The notes below the pieces were generated by a model. That model was not told where the DNA came from. It searched no databases and was given only the letters and a program-made list of their open reading frames with translations. The position numbers and the translations under genes are program-made. A DNA stretch of 64,000 nucleotides, from assembly GCF_020966755.1 (NCBI RefSeq), contig NZ_JAJKFT010000002.1, forward strand, positions 186,001 to 250,000, written 5' to 3'. This DNA comes from Blastopirellula sediminis. GTDB taxonomy: Bacteria; Planctomycetota; Planctomycetia; Pirellulales; Pirellulaceae. This document shows, one piece after another, positions 17,380-26,816 of the stretch. The number at the start of each line of letters is the position of its first letter. Within the stretch, counting starts at the first letter, position 1.

Positions 17380-18810
17380 CTAGTGAGTCGCCGTTTTGCG
17401 TTGGGCTACGTTATTTGCGGCCGGTTGCAGAAGATTGGTAACCCAGGCGACCACCGCAGTTGTCACGATCGAAGCGACCAACAGGCCGACCGCGGTGAAG
17501 ATCGAATGCAACAGGCTCGGCGCCACGATGATGATCGCTCCCAGATAGAGCATCATCACTCCCGACAATAGTTTGAGGACGCGTCCTTCATGCTCCTGCA
17601 ACTTGCGCGATCCGAGCGTATAGGTGAAGACGATGACGATCACCGCCAGGGGAACGACGTAGATCAAGTTGTAAATGACGAGATACGTGTAGTAGCTGGG
17701 GAGCGACAACTCGCGGAGGGTCAACACGCGCGTGAAGACCATCGGAAAGCCGGCTGTGCACAACAGTTCATAGGTGTTGGCGGCCGCGGCGAGCGCGATC
17801 GTTCCTAAAAGCATCGGCCAGATGCGGGTTGCGTCGAGCAGCCCGCGCATCCGCTGAAAGAGTCCCGGCTTGGCGCTATCGGGAATCGAGAGGGAAATTC
17901 CTTGTCGCCCGGCGAAATAGTCCTTGATATTGATCGCCGCGACCAGAATCGCCGCGATGCCGGCCCCGGTGGTGATCCAGGTCAAATGGCCGGCCAGGAA
18001 GAAGACGTTCAGCCAGGCCGCCATAAACAGGAAATAGAACAAGCCGGAAAAGAGGACGAAAATCCCGCCGACCAACAACATCCGCGTCCGACTTCGCGCG
18101 TGAATCAGTAGACTGAGCAGCGATAGCAGGATGAAAAACGCACAGGGATTAAACGCGTCGCAGCCCGCCAGGATTAAGGTGAAGAGGGGGAGCGAGAGCT
18201 CGTTGACGTCGACTTCGCCGGCGAGCGGAAGATCGACCGTCTCTTCGGCCGCCTCGTCTTCGAGCGCCATATCGAGATCCAACTCGGGAATCGCTTCTTC
18301 CTTGGTCGCTTCCTCCGGTTCGGGCTGGAAGTTCGCCAGAATGAACTGCCACCGCGGCGGCGATCCAGATGTCTTGTCGGTCGTAGCGTCGAGTTGGGCC
18401 TGGAGCTTTTCATGGCATGTGGTCAGCCCCTTTTCCAATTGTTTGCCGGTCGTCGCTTCGCCGTAGTAACCAATCGACATCTTTTTGCAGTAGAAGAACG
18501 CCGGAACGGTGCCGGCCGTTCTTTTTACGTCTTTCGCCATGCGGCGATAGAGTTCGAGATTGCCGGAGTGATGGCCAACCTCGTACTTGTGAACGTCGAG
18601 CCACGGATATTTCGGCTCTAACGTATTGATATGCTTGAGCGCCTCTTGGCAGTGGGAGCAGTCGCTGCGGAAGAAGACGTACAAGTGGACCGTCACCTGG
18701 CGGCTCTCGCTCACCTCGTACCATTTCCAGGCGAGAGGATCGTCGGCGGCGAAGCTGACGGCGGAGAGGCCGAGCAGCAGAAGGAGGCTGCAGAAGAGCT
18801 TGGACTTCAT
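17380..18810 (-). CDS. Thioredoxin-like domain fused to CcdA/DsbD-like membrane domain
   Basis: A 476-residue protein with signal peptide 'LFCSLLLLLGLSAVSFA'. Residues ~35-150 are a thioredoxin-like fold with a CSHC redox motif at 51-54, followed by an acidic linker (~165-205). The C-terminal half has about six hydrophobic helices; the first carries 'GCDAFNPCAFFILL', the NPCxFF signature of the CcdA/DsbD transmembrane electron carrier with its two Cys residues. The fusion suggests thiol electrons pass across the membrane to a periplasmic thioredoxin-like domain, the reverse order of domains from E. coli DsbD. The partner proteins are unknown; no cytochrome c maturation gene is adjacent. Confidence 0.85.
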   Translation of the reverse strand: MKSKLFCSLLLLLGLSAVSFAADDPLAWKWYEVSESRQVTVHLYVFFRSDCSHCQEALKHINTLEPKYPWLDVHKYEVGHHSGNLELYRRMAKDVKRTAGTVPAFFYCKKMSIGYYGEATTGKQLEKGLTTCHEKLQAQLDATTDKTSGSPPRWQFILANFQPEPEEATKEEAIPELDLDMALEDEAAEETVDLPLAGEVDVNELSLPLFTLILAGCDAFNPCAFFILLSLLSLLIHARSRTRMLLVGGIFVLFSGLFYFLFMAAWLNVFFLAGHLTWITTGAGIAAILVAAINIKDYFAGRQGISLSIPDSAKPGLFQRMRGLLDATRIWPMLLGTIALAAAANTYELLCTAGFPMVFTRVLTLRELSLPSYYTYLVIYNLIYVVPLAVIVIVFTYTLGSRKLQEHEGRVLKLLSGVMMLYLGAIIIVAPSLLHSIFTAVGLLVASIVTTAVVAWVTNLLQPAANNVAQRKTATH

Positions 18811-19102
18811 TACACAGTCCTTTCAAGGTCGAACAGCCTTGTCGGCGAAGGCTTGCCATCGAAGTGCGATTGCAATTGCGATTTTGTTCGTCTTCTTGAC
18901 GGGGCCGACTCGCGGTCCTATCGCTAGTATCGCCGAAATTTGCCCTGGCCGTCTATCGGGTCAACACCCAGTATCCGCATGGTTGAAGCCGCCATACGCG
19001 CAAGGATCGCGACTTCGCGGAAACGCTGCGGTAGAATCACTGAGTTGTTGGGCGCGTGCGTCACCCACACTTCACCTATCACAACCAGCTGAAGCCCACC
19101 CC

Positions 19103-19969
19103 ATGCCAGGTCGCCCGTTCTGCTCTGACATCGAAGCGATGTATCGCGGCTTTCTCGGCTGGGAATGCACGCGGCGGCGTGAAGTGTTGCAGGAGACGAT
19201 CGCGGCGCTGGAAAAAGCCGATCCGTCCGACCACTATCATCGCTTGGCGCAGCAAAACTTGAAGCGTTGGCGAGCGAGCCGCGCTGATGCCGATGGGACG
19301 CTGCGTGTTGAAGTGATCTCCGGCGACTGGGGAGACGTCGTCGCTCAACTGACGCGCGAGTATGGCGAATGTTTCGCCGCGCTCAACATGGCGAACTCCT
19401 ACGTCCCCGGCGGCGCCTATGTCGAAGGCGCTGCGGCGCAGGAAGAAAACATGTTCCGCCGCACCGATTGTCACTTTCGGATTCGCGACGATCAGTACGA
19501 CCCGAAGCTCGATCAATACTTCCCCGAGATGACCCGGCTGCTGACGGCGCACGACGGCGAAGTCTATCTCGATACGCTGCAGCCGCGAGTCTGCATTCGA
19601 GGCAGCGAAGATCGCGGGCTCGACGATCTCGGCTACCCGTGGCTGGCGGACGAAGCGATTTTTCCGTTCTACGAACTGCGCGCCGCGGCCTGCGATCTGC
19701 GCGACGGCAGCCCGTTCGAGCCGGAAGAAATGCGGCGGAGAATCGTCGCCCAACTTGATACGCTGCAAAGCCAGGGAGTCCGCCACGCGGTCCTCGGGGC
19801 GTTCGGCTGCGGCGCCTTCATGAACCCAGCGACCGAAGTGGCGAAGATCTACCAGGAAGAAATCGCCAAGCGAGCCGACGATTTTGCCGTGATCGCATTC
19901 GCGATCTATTCGGCCGGATATGGACCGGACAACTACAAACTGTTTGCCAATGTCTTCGGCGTCGAATAA
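19103..19969 (+). CDS. Bacterial-type poly(ADP-ribose) glycohydrolase-like protein (TIGR02452/PF10021 type)
   Basis: A 288-residue macrodomain-fold protein, starting at the ATG at 19103. The segment 'ALNMANSYVPGGAYVEGAAAQEE' region has the bacterial PARG signature GG(G/A)-X6-8-QEE, with Gly103-Gly104 and Gln113-Glu114-Glu115; the glutamates are the catalytic pair in characterised PARGs. 'AVLGAFGCGAFMNP' is the second conserved loop. It would cleave ADP-ribose linkages in the cytoplasm. The frame is open upstream to 18626 but that part shadows the reverse-strand thioredoxin gene. No ADP-ribosyltransferase is seen in the window, so the substrate is unclear. Confidence 0.85.
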   Translation: MPGRPFCSDIEAMYRGFLGWECTRRREVLQETIAALEKADPSDHYHRLAQQNLKRWRASRADADGTLRVEVISGDWGDVVAQLTREYGECFAALNMANSYVPGGAYVEGAAAQEENMFRRTDCHFRIRDDQYDPKLDQYFPEMTRLLTAHDGEVYLDTLQPRVCIRGSEDRGLDDLGYPWLADEAIFPFYELRAAACDLRDGSPFEPEEMRRRIVAQLDTLQSQGVRHAVLGAFGCGAFMNPATEVAKIYQEEIAKRADDFAVIAFAIYSAGYGPDNYKLFANVFGVE

Positions 19970-20021
19970 TACCTTTTCCGGAATCCCGAGTTGGCGGAAT
20001 TCTCATCTCAAGGAAAACAGC

Positions 20022-20459
20022 ATGTTGCGCGCACGTTTTTTCGAGGGGGCGAAACCTGGGAGACTGGTAATCGCGGAATTGGCGATCGTCACAGCACTGT
20101 TATCCGTCGGGTGCGACGGCGGCGGTACGACGACGGATGCCGTCACGATCCTCATGGAATTTCAAGGGGACAGCAGTGCAGCCACGAAGAAGTACGCAGG
20201 AAAGACCGTTCGGCTGCAGGTGGAGAAGGTCATTTCCTCGGGCAAAGCGGGAAAGGAATTGGAGTTTGTCACGATTCAGGGTCAAGTCGGCTATGTCGTC
20301 GTCGACGCAACCGTCAAAGACCCTGCAGAAATGGAAAAGGCCTTGGCGATCAAGTTGGGAGAACCCGCGATCTTCGAGGGGGAGCCAGTTGCTGGAATGG
20401 GAGAAGTACGCGGGATGGGTGCGCTCTTTCTGAAGTCGGCGAAGGTCATGCCCAAGTAG
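20022..20459 (+). CDS. Small lipoprotein with OB-fold-like (tRNA_anti-like) domain
   Basis: A 145-residue protein with a good AAGGA ribosome binding site before the ATG at 20022. A hydrophobic segment ends in the lipobox LSVGC, giving a lipidated Cys. The mature part 'KKYAGKTVRLQVEKVISSGKA...LEFVTIQGQVGYVVVDA' resembles the short OB-fold tRNA_anti-like domain of bacterial lipoproteins. The function is unknown; it is probably surface- or periplasm-anchored. Confidence 0.72.
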   Translation: MLRARFFEGAKPGRLVIAELAIVTALLSVGCDGGGTTTDAVTILMEFQGDSSAATKKYAGKTVRLQVEKVISSGKAGKELEFVTIQGQVGYVVVDATVKDPAEMEKALAIKLGEPAIFEGEPVAGMGEVRGMGALFLKSAKVMPK

Positions 20460-20481
20460 CAATCGCGCCCAGGCTCAATCG

Positions 20482-21162
20482 CTACCCGTGGTTGATCAAC
20501 CACGCGTGCAGCGGCAGCATTATTTTCCACTGCGCGACGCAGCGGTCGACCAGGTCCGTTGACTGAGCCAGCGCGACCGGCTCTTCCTTCACCACATAGA
20601 TCGAATTGTGCAGCAGAAACTCGGCGGCGGGACCGTCGGTCGGAAAGTCGCTGGGAAACCGCTTGTAATGTTTGCCGTGAATCTCCAGGCCCCCTTTGCG
20701 TAGCTTTTTGGCGATCCCCGCCAGTTCTTTCCCAAAGATCTCGTGGGTGATCGCCGGCCGCAACTTCTTCAGCAAGTCGGGGCACGCATAGGCCCCGGCG
20801 CCAATCAACACTCCGTCCGGACTGACGCGAAAGAAGAGGGCCGAAGGACTCGACTTCTTGTCCTCTTCCCAGAAGAGACAATCGAGATGATCCTTGTACG
20901 GCGTCTTGTCTTTGCTGAAGCGGATGTCGCGGTTGATGCGATAGATCGAGCCGTTGATCCGCGGCTGGGCGACCAGCGCTTTCGATAGACGCGCAAGCTT
21001 CTTGCCGACCGCTTCGACAAACGCCTTGGCCGGCGTGACGTAGTACTGGTCATAGTCGCCGCGATGTTCGTCGAACCAGGCCTTCGAGTTGTTCGCCCGC
21101 AGGTTACGGAGGAACGTGACGGTCTGTTTGGGAAAGCCGGCGAAGTGGTCAAGTTGCTTCAT
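20482..21162 (-). CDS. DUF2461 family protein
   Basis: A 226-residue protein with the family landmarks 'FLRNLRANNSKAWFDEHR', 'INRDIRFSKDKTPYKDH' and 'ALFFRVSPDGVLIGAGAY', matching DUF2461 (TIGR02453) along its full usual length. It is cytosolic and its activity is not established. It converges on the lipoprotein gene with a 22-base gap. Confidence 0.9.
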   Translation of the reverse strand: MKQLDHFAGFPKQTVTFLRNLRANNSKAWFDEHRGDYDQYYVTPAKAFVEAVGKKLARLSKALVAQPRINGSIYRINRDIRFSKDKTPYKDHLDCLFWEEDKKSSPSALFFRVSPDGVLIGAGAYACPDLLKKLRPAITHEIFGKELAGIAKKLRKGGLEIHGKHYKRFPSDFPTDGPAAEFLLHNSIYVVKEEPVALAQSTDLVDRCVAQWKIMLPLHAWLINHG

Positions 21163-21505
21163 GGAAGTAGCCGTAGGTCAGGCCTTGGCCTGACGAACCA
21201 TCATTTGGGGTTGGAAAATCAATCTCGCCTTTAGTGGGCTCGAGACGCGAAGATCACGCGGACTCTTAGTCGCAAGGACTGCTAGATCGAAACAGCGCGT
21301 CCCGATTTCGCGATGCAAGATTTAGGGGACTATGCGATTCCCTACTTGGTTACGATGGACGGAGAGATGGTCGACACATTCGAACTACGCAGTCGCAAAG
21401 GATCTCTGCACGAGATAGCTCATCACAGCGTTATTTGGAAGGAGCAAGGTTTATATGGTCTTTGCATCAGCGAACAGTCGACATGTGTAAATTTGCGCCG
21501 AATCA
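21163..21505. other. Gap with short perfect palindrome, no supported gene
   Basis: Holds the perfect 18-base palindrome GTCAGGCCTTGGCCTGAC at 21177-21194, a relative of the GGCAGGCC repeat at 3117. A small plus-strand open frame (21313-21522) overlaps the end of the reverse gene, lacks a convincing ribosome binding site and resembles nothing I know. Confidence 0.6.
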
Positions 21506-22504
21506 TTAGGGCGCGACTTTAATGGTGATCGGAGTTGAATCCTCGTCTGGATCGTAGGGGAAAGAGTAAGTGGACCGTTGTTCCACGCCGTCTGGAGACG
21601 TGATCATTAGTGATTTCTGCGCCACGGATCCATTTACAACCTCTTGGATGCCGATTGTCGTCGCTTGAAATGGCAATTTGGAGCCCCGCACTTCCATGTT
21701 TCTTCGCAGAGCGAATTGGACCCAATTAGAGCTTCCAACTCGGCCCTGCGGTTCCCAGTGGCAGAACTCCCTATAGCATCCGATAGCTAGATGGGAGTTG
21801 CTTCCGGTTGGGGCGTAAATCATGCCGGTCTCTTCCTTAATCTCGTAATTAATCGGCTGCGACTGAATTGCAAAAGGAAGCTGAACATAGCCGATGTTTA
21901 ACTGAAACTCACCACCGACGTTGGATCCAATTTCATCAAGTTTCTTTTTCAGTAGGGCATTGAGTACATTAGCGTGATCGAGCTTTTGGTTTGCGGCGAC
22001 CAATGCATCATTTTGAAGCGATAGCTTCGTCTTAAGGTCGTCGTTCTCCATCGTCAATTTAGCTAAGGACGAGTCGACTTTCCCGCGGGACTCTTCAGCC
22101 GATGACCGTTCTTTGAGAGCAAGTTCTCGCTCTGCAAAATTTGCTTGCCTTTCCATCGTCAAGTCGCGTGACATCTTCTTCAGTTCCTGTTCGGAGGCAG
22201 TCAGTTTTTCTGATGTTACTTTTGCCCCTTCTTTGAGCTCGGCCATCTGTTTGTTGAACTCGATCGTCTTTTGCTCGTCCAAGTTCTTGGCGGTCGCGCG
22301 GGAGTGGCTTCCGTTTGCGGCGAAGCCAAGTCCGCAAAACATCGCAAGCAAAAGCAAGCTGGCGGAAAGCTTGGTTTCCCAAGTGAAAGGGGCGTTGGGG
22401 TCTCGAAAAAAGCAGAGAGTAAGAAGGGTTCCTAGCAAGGGGCTCACGTAGAAGAAAGCTTCAAAGATGAACCAAGGATCGATCAATATTGCAAGCCAAC
22501 TCAT
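21506..22504 (-). CDS. Membrane protein with coiled coil, function unknown
   Basis: A 332-residue product from the ATG at 22504. Two hydrophobic helices open the protein ('WFIFEAFFYVSPLLGTLLTL' and 'LSASLLLLAMFCGLGFAA'). Residues ~75-185 form a charged heptad-like coiled coil, and the last ~140 residues are beta-rich ('EFQLNIGYVQLPFAIQ', 'IYAPTGSNSHLAIGCY'). No family is recognised. Codon use is less GC-biased than in neighbouring genes, suggesting a strain-specific gene. Confidence 0.6.
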   Translation of the reverse strand: MSWLAILIDPWFIFEAFFYVSPLLGTLLTLCFFRDPNAPFTWETKLSASLLLLAMFCGLGFAANGSHSRATAKNLDEQKTIEFNKQMAELKEGAKVTSEKLTASEQELKKMSRDLTMERQANFAERELALKERSSAEESRGKVDSSLAKLTMENDDLKTKLSLQNDALVAANQKLDHANVLNALLKKKLDEIGSNVGGEFQLNIGYVQLPFAIQSQPINYEIKEETGMIYAPTGSNSHLAIGCYREFCHWEPQGRVGSSNWVQFALRRNMEVRGSKLPFQATTIGIQEVVNGSVAQKSLMITSPDGVEQRSTYSFPYDPDEDSTPITIKVAP

Positions 22505-23036
22505 CGTTGCGTTCCTTAACCACGGAAGGGGATTGGCAAATCGCCAATATCCTATTCGATTGCATGTCAGGGTTATTGGCAAGAAAATAGATTGACGAAA
22601 TTGCCTTCATCAGCAAGCGAGTTATGTTTGCCGCTGGAGGCGAGTCACGGCGTGCTTTTTTCCATCCGACAAAATGTCGTCTTAGGGATCCACGATCGCC
22701 AGCGATTGATTTCACCAATGTGCCGCCGAGCGGATCAACCGCCTCGGGAACTGCGTTACCGATCTTGGCGCAATGCCAGCGTTTCTTTGGCCTGTGTAAA
22801 GAGGTGAAACCGGCGATGAATTCCCTGGCGAACGACCTGGAAGTCGTTTTCGACAAGCTACCCAGGTACCATGTCGATGTCGTCGGATGACCTGCGGCAT
22901 CTCCTAATGCCCCCGCCTTTTTTGCTGAACCTAACCCCCGGCGCCGATGTCCTGCTGGCGCAAACCGCCAAACGCCGTAAAATTAGCGTTTCTACTAGTT
23001 CAACCTGTTCTCGGCTAACTGCGAGGTAAGTCCCCC
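22505..23036. other. Gap without supported gene upstream of pdxJ
   Basis: This 532-base stretch holds only short open frames without ribosome binding sites or recognisable products. The last 15 bases (GCGAGGTAAG) supply the pdxJ ribosome binding site. A promoter for pdxJ is expected here but I cannot point to one. Confidence 0.5.
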
Positions 23037-23777
23037 ATGCCCAATCTGGGAGTCAATATTGACCATGTCGCCACGGTCCGTCAGGCACGTCGGACCAATG
23101 AGCCTGATCCGGTTTGGGCCGCCGCTTTGGCGGAGATCGGGGGCGCCGATTGCATCACGCTCCACCTGCGTGAAGATCGCCGCCATATCCAGGATCGCGA
23201 CCTGCGAATCATTCGCGAGACCGCCAAGGTCAAAGTGAACCTGGAACTGGCGACCGCCGAGGACGTGCTGAAGCTCGCTTGCGAGGTGAAGCCTGATCAG
23301 GCGACCCTGGTTCCCGAGCGGCGCGAAGAAGTGACGACCGAAGGGGGGCTCGACCTGCTGCGGAATCCCGACAAGGTCAAAGCGGCGATCGAACGTTTGC
23401 AGGAAGCAGGCATCGCGGTCAGTCTCTTCCTCGATCCCGAGCCGGCCCAGTTGGTGATGGCTCGCAAACTAGGGGCGACTGCCGTTGAGCTTCACACGGG
23501 ACAATATGCTCTGACGCAAGGCGCCGCTCGCGAGGCCGAACTCCAAAAGCTGACCCATGCCGGTCAACATATCTGCGATCTCGGAATGGAACTGCTCGCC
23601 GGGCATGGTTTGACCTACAGCAACGTCCTGCCGATCGCCGCGATTCCCAAGATGAGCGAGCTAAACATCGGCCACAGCATCATTTCGCGAGCGATGATGG
23701 TCGGCATGGAACAAGCCGTCCACGACATGAAACGCCTGGTCACGGGCGCCATTTTGAACAGTCGAGTGGAACACTAA
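23037..23777 (+). CDS. pdxJ: Pyridoxine 5'-phosphate synthase
   Basis: A 246-residue TIM-barrel enzyme of usual family length. The opening '[15 protein letters not shown]' and the motifs '[15 protein letters not shown]', '[13 protein letters not shown]', '[16 protein letters not shown]' and '[12 protein letters not shown]' are diagnostic for PdxJ. It condenses 1-deoxy-D-xylulose 5-phosphate with 3-amino-2-oxopropyl phosphate in the last ring-closing step of vitamin B6 synthesis. It appears to be a single-gene unit followed by an inverted repeat. Confidence 0.97.
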   Translation: MPNLGVNIDHVATVRQARRTNEPDPVWAAALAEIGGADCITLHLREDRRHIQDRDLRIIRETAKVKVNLELATAEDVLKLACEVKPDQATLVPERREEVTTEGGLDLLRNPDKVKAAIERLQEAGIAVSLFLDPEPAQLVMARKLGATAVELHTGQYALTQGAAREAELQKLTHAGQHICDLGMELLAGHGLTYSNVLPIAAIPKMSELNIGHSIISRAMMVGMEQAVHDMKRLVTGAILNSRVEH

Positions 23778-23798
23778 GGGGAACGGTAAGAGACAAAG

Positions 23799-23961
23799 CG
23801 TAGGGTGGGCGGAGCAAGCGGATAATGGATGGTTTGGCCGCTTTGGTTCAAATCGCTTGCGTAACCCACCTTCCCTTGGACGCAATTGGTGGGTTACGCA
23901 AGCGATTTCGACAAAACGACATAGCTTGACGTTTTCGCGCTTGCTCCACTCACCCTACAAA
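23799..23961. repeat. Nested inverted repeat element after pdxJ
   Basis: Outer arms GTAGGGTGGGCGGAGCAAGCG (about 23800) and CGCTTGCTCCACTCACCCTAC (about 23941) enclose inner arms AATCGCTTGCGTAACCCACC (about 23849) and its exact complement (about 23889). The whole can fold into one long interrupted hairpin. It looks like a non-coding mobile palindrome (MITE- or REP-like) and could also terminate pdxJ transcription. Confidence 0.75.
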
Positions 23962-23990
23962 AGATCTCTCTCTTCACCGCGTCTCCTGCC

Positions 23991-24025
23991 GTGCTCCCCT
24001 CCGTGGTATCCGTGTTCCATTCTTA
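23991..24025 (+). repeat. Repeat family B copy upstream of dapA
   Basis: Contains CCGTGGTATCCGTGTTCCATTCT-like sequence, shared with copies at about 27003-27027 and 38426-38462. This family accompanies family A palindromes in this window. Its role is unknown. Confidence 0.6.
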
Positions 24026-24115
24026 GTACCCGCCCCCCGGTTGTCGAAGCGGCCGGGCTCGGCCATATTTGTAGCACGTATTTTTGTTGTTTCCGTTGGT
24101 ATCGGTGGAAGTGTA

Positions 24116-25003
24116 ATGTCGCGAAAAGGTTCTGAATTTGCTGGCGTGTGGACCGCAATTGTTACTCCGTTGAAGGACGGCAATGTGGATTACGCCCGCT
24201 TGAAAGAGCAAGTCGATTTCCAAATCGCGGCAGGGGTCACCGGCTTGTGCCCGGTCGGCACTACCGGCGAATCGCCCACCCTCTCGCACGAAGAGCATGA
24301 GCGGGTCATCAGCTCGGTCATCGAAACGGCCGCTGGCCGCGTCAAAGTGATGCCGGGTACCGGGTCGAACAGCACGGCCGAAGCGCTACGCCTGACCAAG
24401 TGGGCCGCCAAAGAAGGCGCCGACGCGGCCCTGATGGTCGCTCCCTATTACAACAAGCCGACCCAACGCGGCTTCTACGAACATTTCAAAGCGGTCGCCG
24501 AAGCGGTCGACGTGCCGATCTGCGTTTACAACATCCCGGGCCGCGCCGCCAAGAACATTGAGCCGGAAACGATCGCCAAGCTGGCCGAGCTGAAAAACAT
24601 CGCGCTGGTCAAAGACGCGACCGGTTCGCTCGATCAGACGTCGCAAGTACTGGAACGGACCAACCTGACCGTGCTGAGCGGCGACGATAGCCTGACGATT
24701 CCGATGATGTCGGTCGGCGGCGAAGGGGTGATCTCGGTCGTCGGCAACATCCTGCCGCAAGACATGGTGGCGATGGTCGCCGCGATGGCGGCCGGCAAGC
24801 TGGAAGAAGCCCGCGAGCGGCACTTCAAGCTGTTCGGTCTCTGCCGCGAAATGCTCGGCCTGGCGACCAACCCGATTCCGATCAAAGCGGCGATGAAGAT
24901 GCTCGGCCGCGACACCGGCGAAATGCGTCTGCCGATGACGAACCTGGAAGCGAGCGAAGAAGCGCAATTGCGCTCGACCCTGACGAAGTACGGGCTGCTG
25001 TAA
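24116..25003 (+). CDS. dapA: 4-hydroxy-tetrahydrodipicolinate synthase
   Basis: A 295-residue TIM-barrel protein from the ATG at 24116; the open frame continues upstream to 24041 but the family begins near '[13 protein letters not shown]'. The Schiff-base lysine is Lys166 in 'ALVKDATG' and the catalytic Tyr138 lies in 'CVYNIPGR'. '[15 protein letters not shown]' is the pyruvate-binding loop. It condenses pyruvate with aspartate semialdehyde in lysine and meso-diaminopimelate synthesis. Other DHDPS-superfamily aldolases are possible, but these motifs favour DapA. Confidence 0.93.
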   Translation: MSRKGSEFAGVWTAIVTPLKDGNVDYARLKEQVDFQIAAGVTGLCPVGTTGESPTLSHEEHERVISSVIETAAGRVKVMPGTGSNSTAEALRLTKWAAKEGADAALMVAPYYNKPTQRGFYEHFKAVAEAVDVPICVYNIPGRAAKNIEPETIAKLAELKNIALVKDATGSLDQTSQVLERTNLTVLSGDDSLTIPMMSVGGEGVISVVGNILPQDMVAMVAAMAAGKLEEARERHFKLFGLCREMLGLATNPIPIKAAMKMLGRDTGEMRLPMTNLEASEEAQLRSTLTKYGLL

Positions 25004-25032
25004 GGCGACTCGGGCGACGCTCCCAATCGACG

Positions 25033-25216
25033 CAACACTAACCCGAGGCGCAAGCCGAGGGAATGCGTTGCGCGAAATGACGAATGCCGAAACCAGAATG
25101 ACGATCGGAGGAGCGATCTCCCTTCTGGTTTTCCGTTTTTTTTCGTCATTCGAGCTTCGACCTTCGTCATTAACTTCCGTCCGCATTCCCTCGGCTTGCG
25201 CCTCGGGCTAGTGTTT
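25033..25216. repeat. Large inverted repeat built from two family A units
   Basis: Arms of about 35 bases (25033-25068 and 25182-25216) carry family A in opposite directions, with near-perfect complementarity including the flanking AACACTA/TAGTGTT. Between them a second imperfect stem joins GAAATGACGAATG-type and CGTCATTCG sequence. It may terminate dapA transcription; it ends just before the glycosyltransferase start. Confidence 0.78.
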
Positions 25217-25243
25217 GTCGTGACGAAGGACAACGGGGCGGTG

Positions 25244-26347
25244 ATGCGGTCGATCCTTTATCTTTGCGAATATGGGACTCTCAACGGTGGAGAGAATTCG
25301 CTCCTCTCCATCCTGCCCCATGTGATCGCCGCCGGTTGGCGCCCGACGGTGCTTGGGCCGTCGGAAGGGAATCTGGCGGCGGCCGTTCAAGCGACCGGCG
25401 CCTCATTCGCCGTTTGGGACGTAACGGACGCGGAAGGTCGCAAACGCCCGCTTGAGCAATTGCGGGCTGAACTTCAGCAGTTGATCGAGCGGCATCGCCC
25501 CGCGATGGTGCACGCCAACAGTCTCTCGATGAGCCGCGTGCTCGGACCGGTCGAAACGCCCGGCGTGATCAAGGTCGGCCATCTGCGCGACATCATCAAG
25601 CTCAACCGTCAGGTGATAACCGATCTGAACCAACTTGACGCGCGGATCGCCGTCTCGAACGCCACTCGCGACTTTCATGTGGCGCAAGGTTTGGACGAGG
25701 CGACTACGCACGTCATCTACAACGGCGTCGACCCGAACAAGTTCTTCCCTGGGGAGCCGACCGGTTATCTGCATCGGGAACTGGGACTTCCCCTCGAGAA
25801 GAAGCTAGTTGCGTTCATCGGCCAGATCGGCATGCGGAAGGGGATCGAAGTCGCGCTCCGTGCTTTTTCCGATCACGGCGACGCCCACTTGCTGGTGATC
25901 GGCGATCGCTTCTCGCAAAAGGAAGAGGCGGTTGAATATGAAGCGTCGTTGCGAGAGATCGTCGCCGCGCGGAATCTCGCCGCCGCCGTGACGTTTCTTC
26001 CGTTTCGGACCGACATGCCGGAGCTGCTCCGCGAGCTGACCCTGCTGGTTCACCCCGCACGGCAAGAACCGCTCGGCCGCGTCCTGTTGGAAGCGGCTGC
26101 AACGGGCTTGGCGGTTGTAGCGACCGACGCCGGTGGAACTCGCGAGATCTTTGGAGACGATGCGGCGGAGATCGTGTCGATTGACGACGTCAGCGCGATG
26201 GCTGCGGCGATCGATCGGCTGATATTCGACCCCGCTTATCGGTCTCAGCTTGGCGGAAAGTCGCACCAGCGGAGCCGGTTATTCACGCCAACTCTATCCG
26301 CGCTGCATATTCTCGCACTCTACGACGAACTGTTGGCGCGGTCGTAA
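25244..26347 (+). CDS. Group 1 (GT4-type) glycosyltransferase
   Basis: A 367-residue GT-B protein from the ATG at 25244; a GTG three bases earlier is an alternative. The N-terminal domain has 'YLCEYGTLNGGENSLLSILPHV' and the C-terminal nucleotide-sugar domain has 'LVHPARQEPLGRVLLEAAATGLAVVATDAGGTREI', the E-x7-E region of GT4 enzymes. It transfers a sugar from an activated donor, probably to a cell-surface glycan. No other glycan gene is next to it, so the product is unknown. Confidence 0.88.
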   Translation: MRSILYLCEYGTLNGGENSLLSILPHVIAAGWRPTVLGPSEGNLAAAVQATGASFAVWDVTDAEGRKRPLEQLRAELQQLIERHRPAMVHANSLSMSRVLGPVETPGVIKVGHLRDIIKLNRQVITDLNQLDARIAVSNATRDFHVAQGLDEATTHVIYNGVDPNKFFPGEPTGYLHRELGLPLEKKLVAFIGQIGMRKGIEVALRAFSDHGDAHLLVIGDRFSQKEEAVEYEASLREIVAARNLAAAVTFLPFRTDMPELLRELTLLVHPARQEPLGRVLLEAAATGLAVVATDAGGTREIFGDDAAEIVSIDDVSAMAAAIDRLIFDPAYRSQLGGKSHQRSRLFTPTLSALHILALYDELLARS

Positions 26348-26474
26348 CGATTGCGCCGGCCCGCTTGCGTTCGGCGGCGAAATTTCTGAGAACTGCGCTG
26401 CAGACTGAGCTAAAGTTTGTTAAGCCCGACTGCGGGCAGGTCGCATTCTCATCTGAACGGCTGGATGAATAGCC

Positions 26475-26816
26475 ATGAACGTATCTTGTCATGAACTTGC
26501 GGAACGGATCCAAACCTTGCAACCGACGGCGGACGTCAAAGACGTCGCCCGACTTTGCTTGTTGTTGTCGAACTCGGTGAAAGATCCAGAGCAACTGGCG
26601 AGCGACGAAACGCTGACCACCGTCTGGAAAGAGGTTGGTTTGAAGTTGCAAGCCGCGACCGATCAGCACGCCGCGATGACGGCCGAGCTGGATGAGCTCT
26701 CGACCTCCGACCCGCGGGCCTTCACGTCGGACCAAATCTGGGTCTTGATCCGCGCGATTAAAGTGCAGAGCCAGATTTTGCAGTTGTATGTTGGGCAACC
26801 GGCGCTGAACGTCTAG
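26475..26816 (+). CDS. Small cytosolic protein, function unknown
   Basis: A 113-residue, Cys-poor, mostly helical protein ('ERIQTLQPTADVKDVARLCLLLSN', 'TSDQIWVLIRAIKVQSQILQLYV'). There is no signal peptide or known motif. Codon use matches the host, which supports a real gene. Neighbours give no hint. Confidence 0.6.
   Translation: MNVSCHELAERIQTLQPTADVKDVARLCLLLSNSVKDPEQLASDETLTTVWKEVGLKLQAATDQHAAMTAELDELSTSDPRAFTSDQIWVLIRAIKVQSQILQLYVGQPALNV

Noticed and set aside
21313-21522. Small plus-strand frame of 69 codons
   Set aside because: No ribosome binding site, overlaps the convergent gene end, no recognisable family.
22624-22890. Plus-strand 88-codon frame upstream of pdxJ
   Set aside because: Composition is not gene-like and there is no start signal; could be a gene remnant but not supportable.
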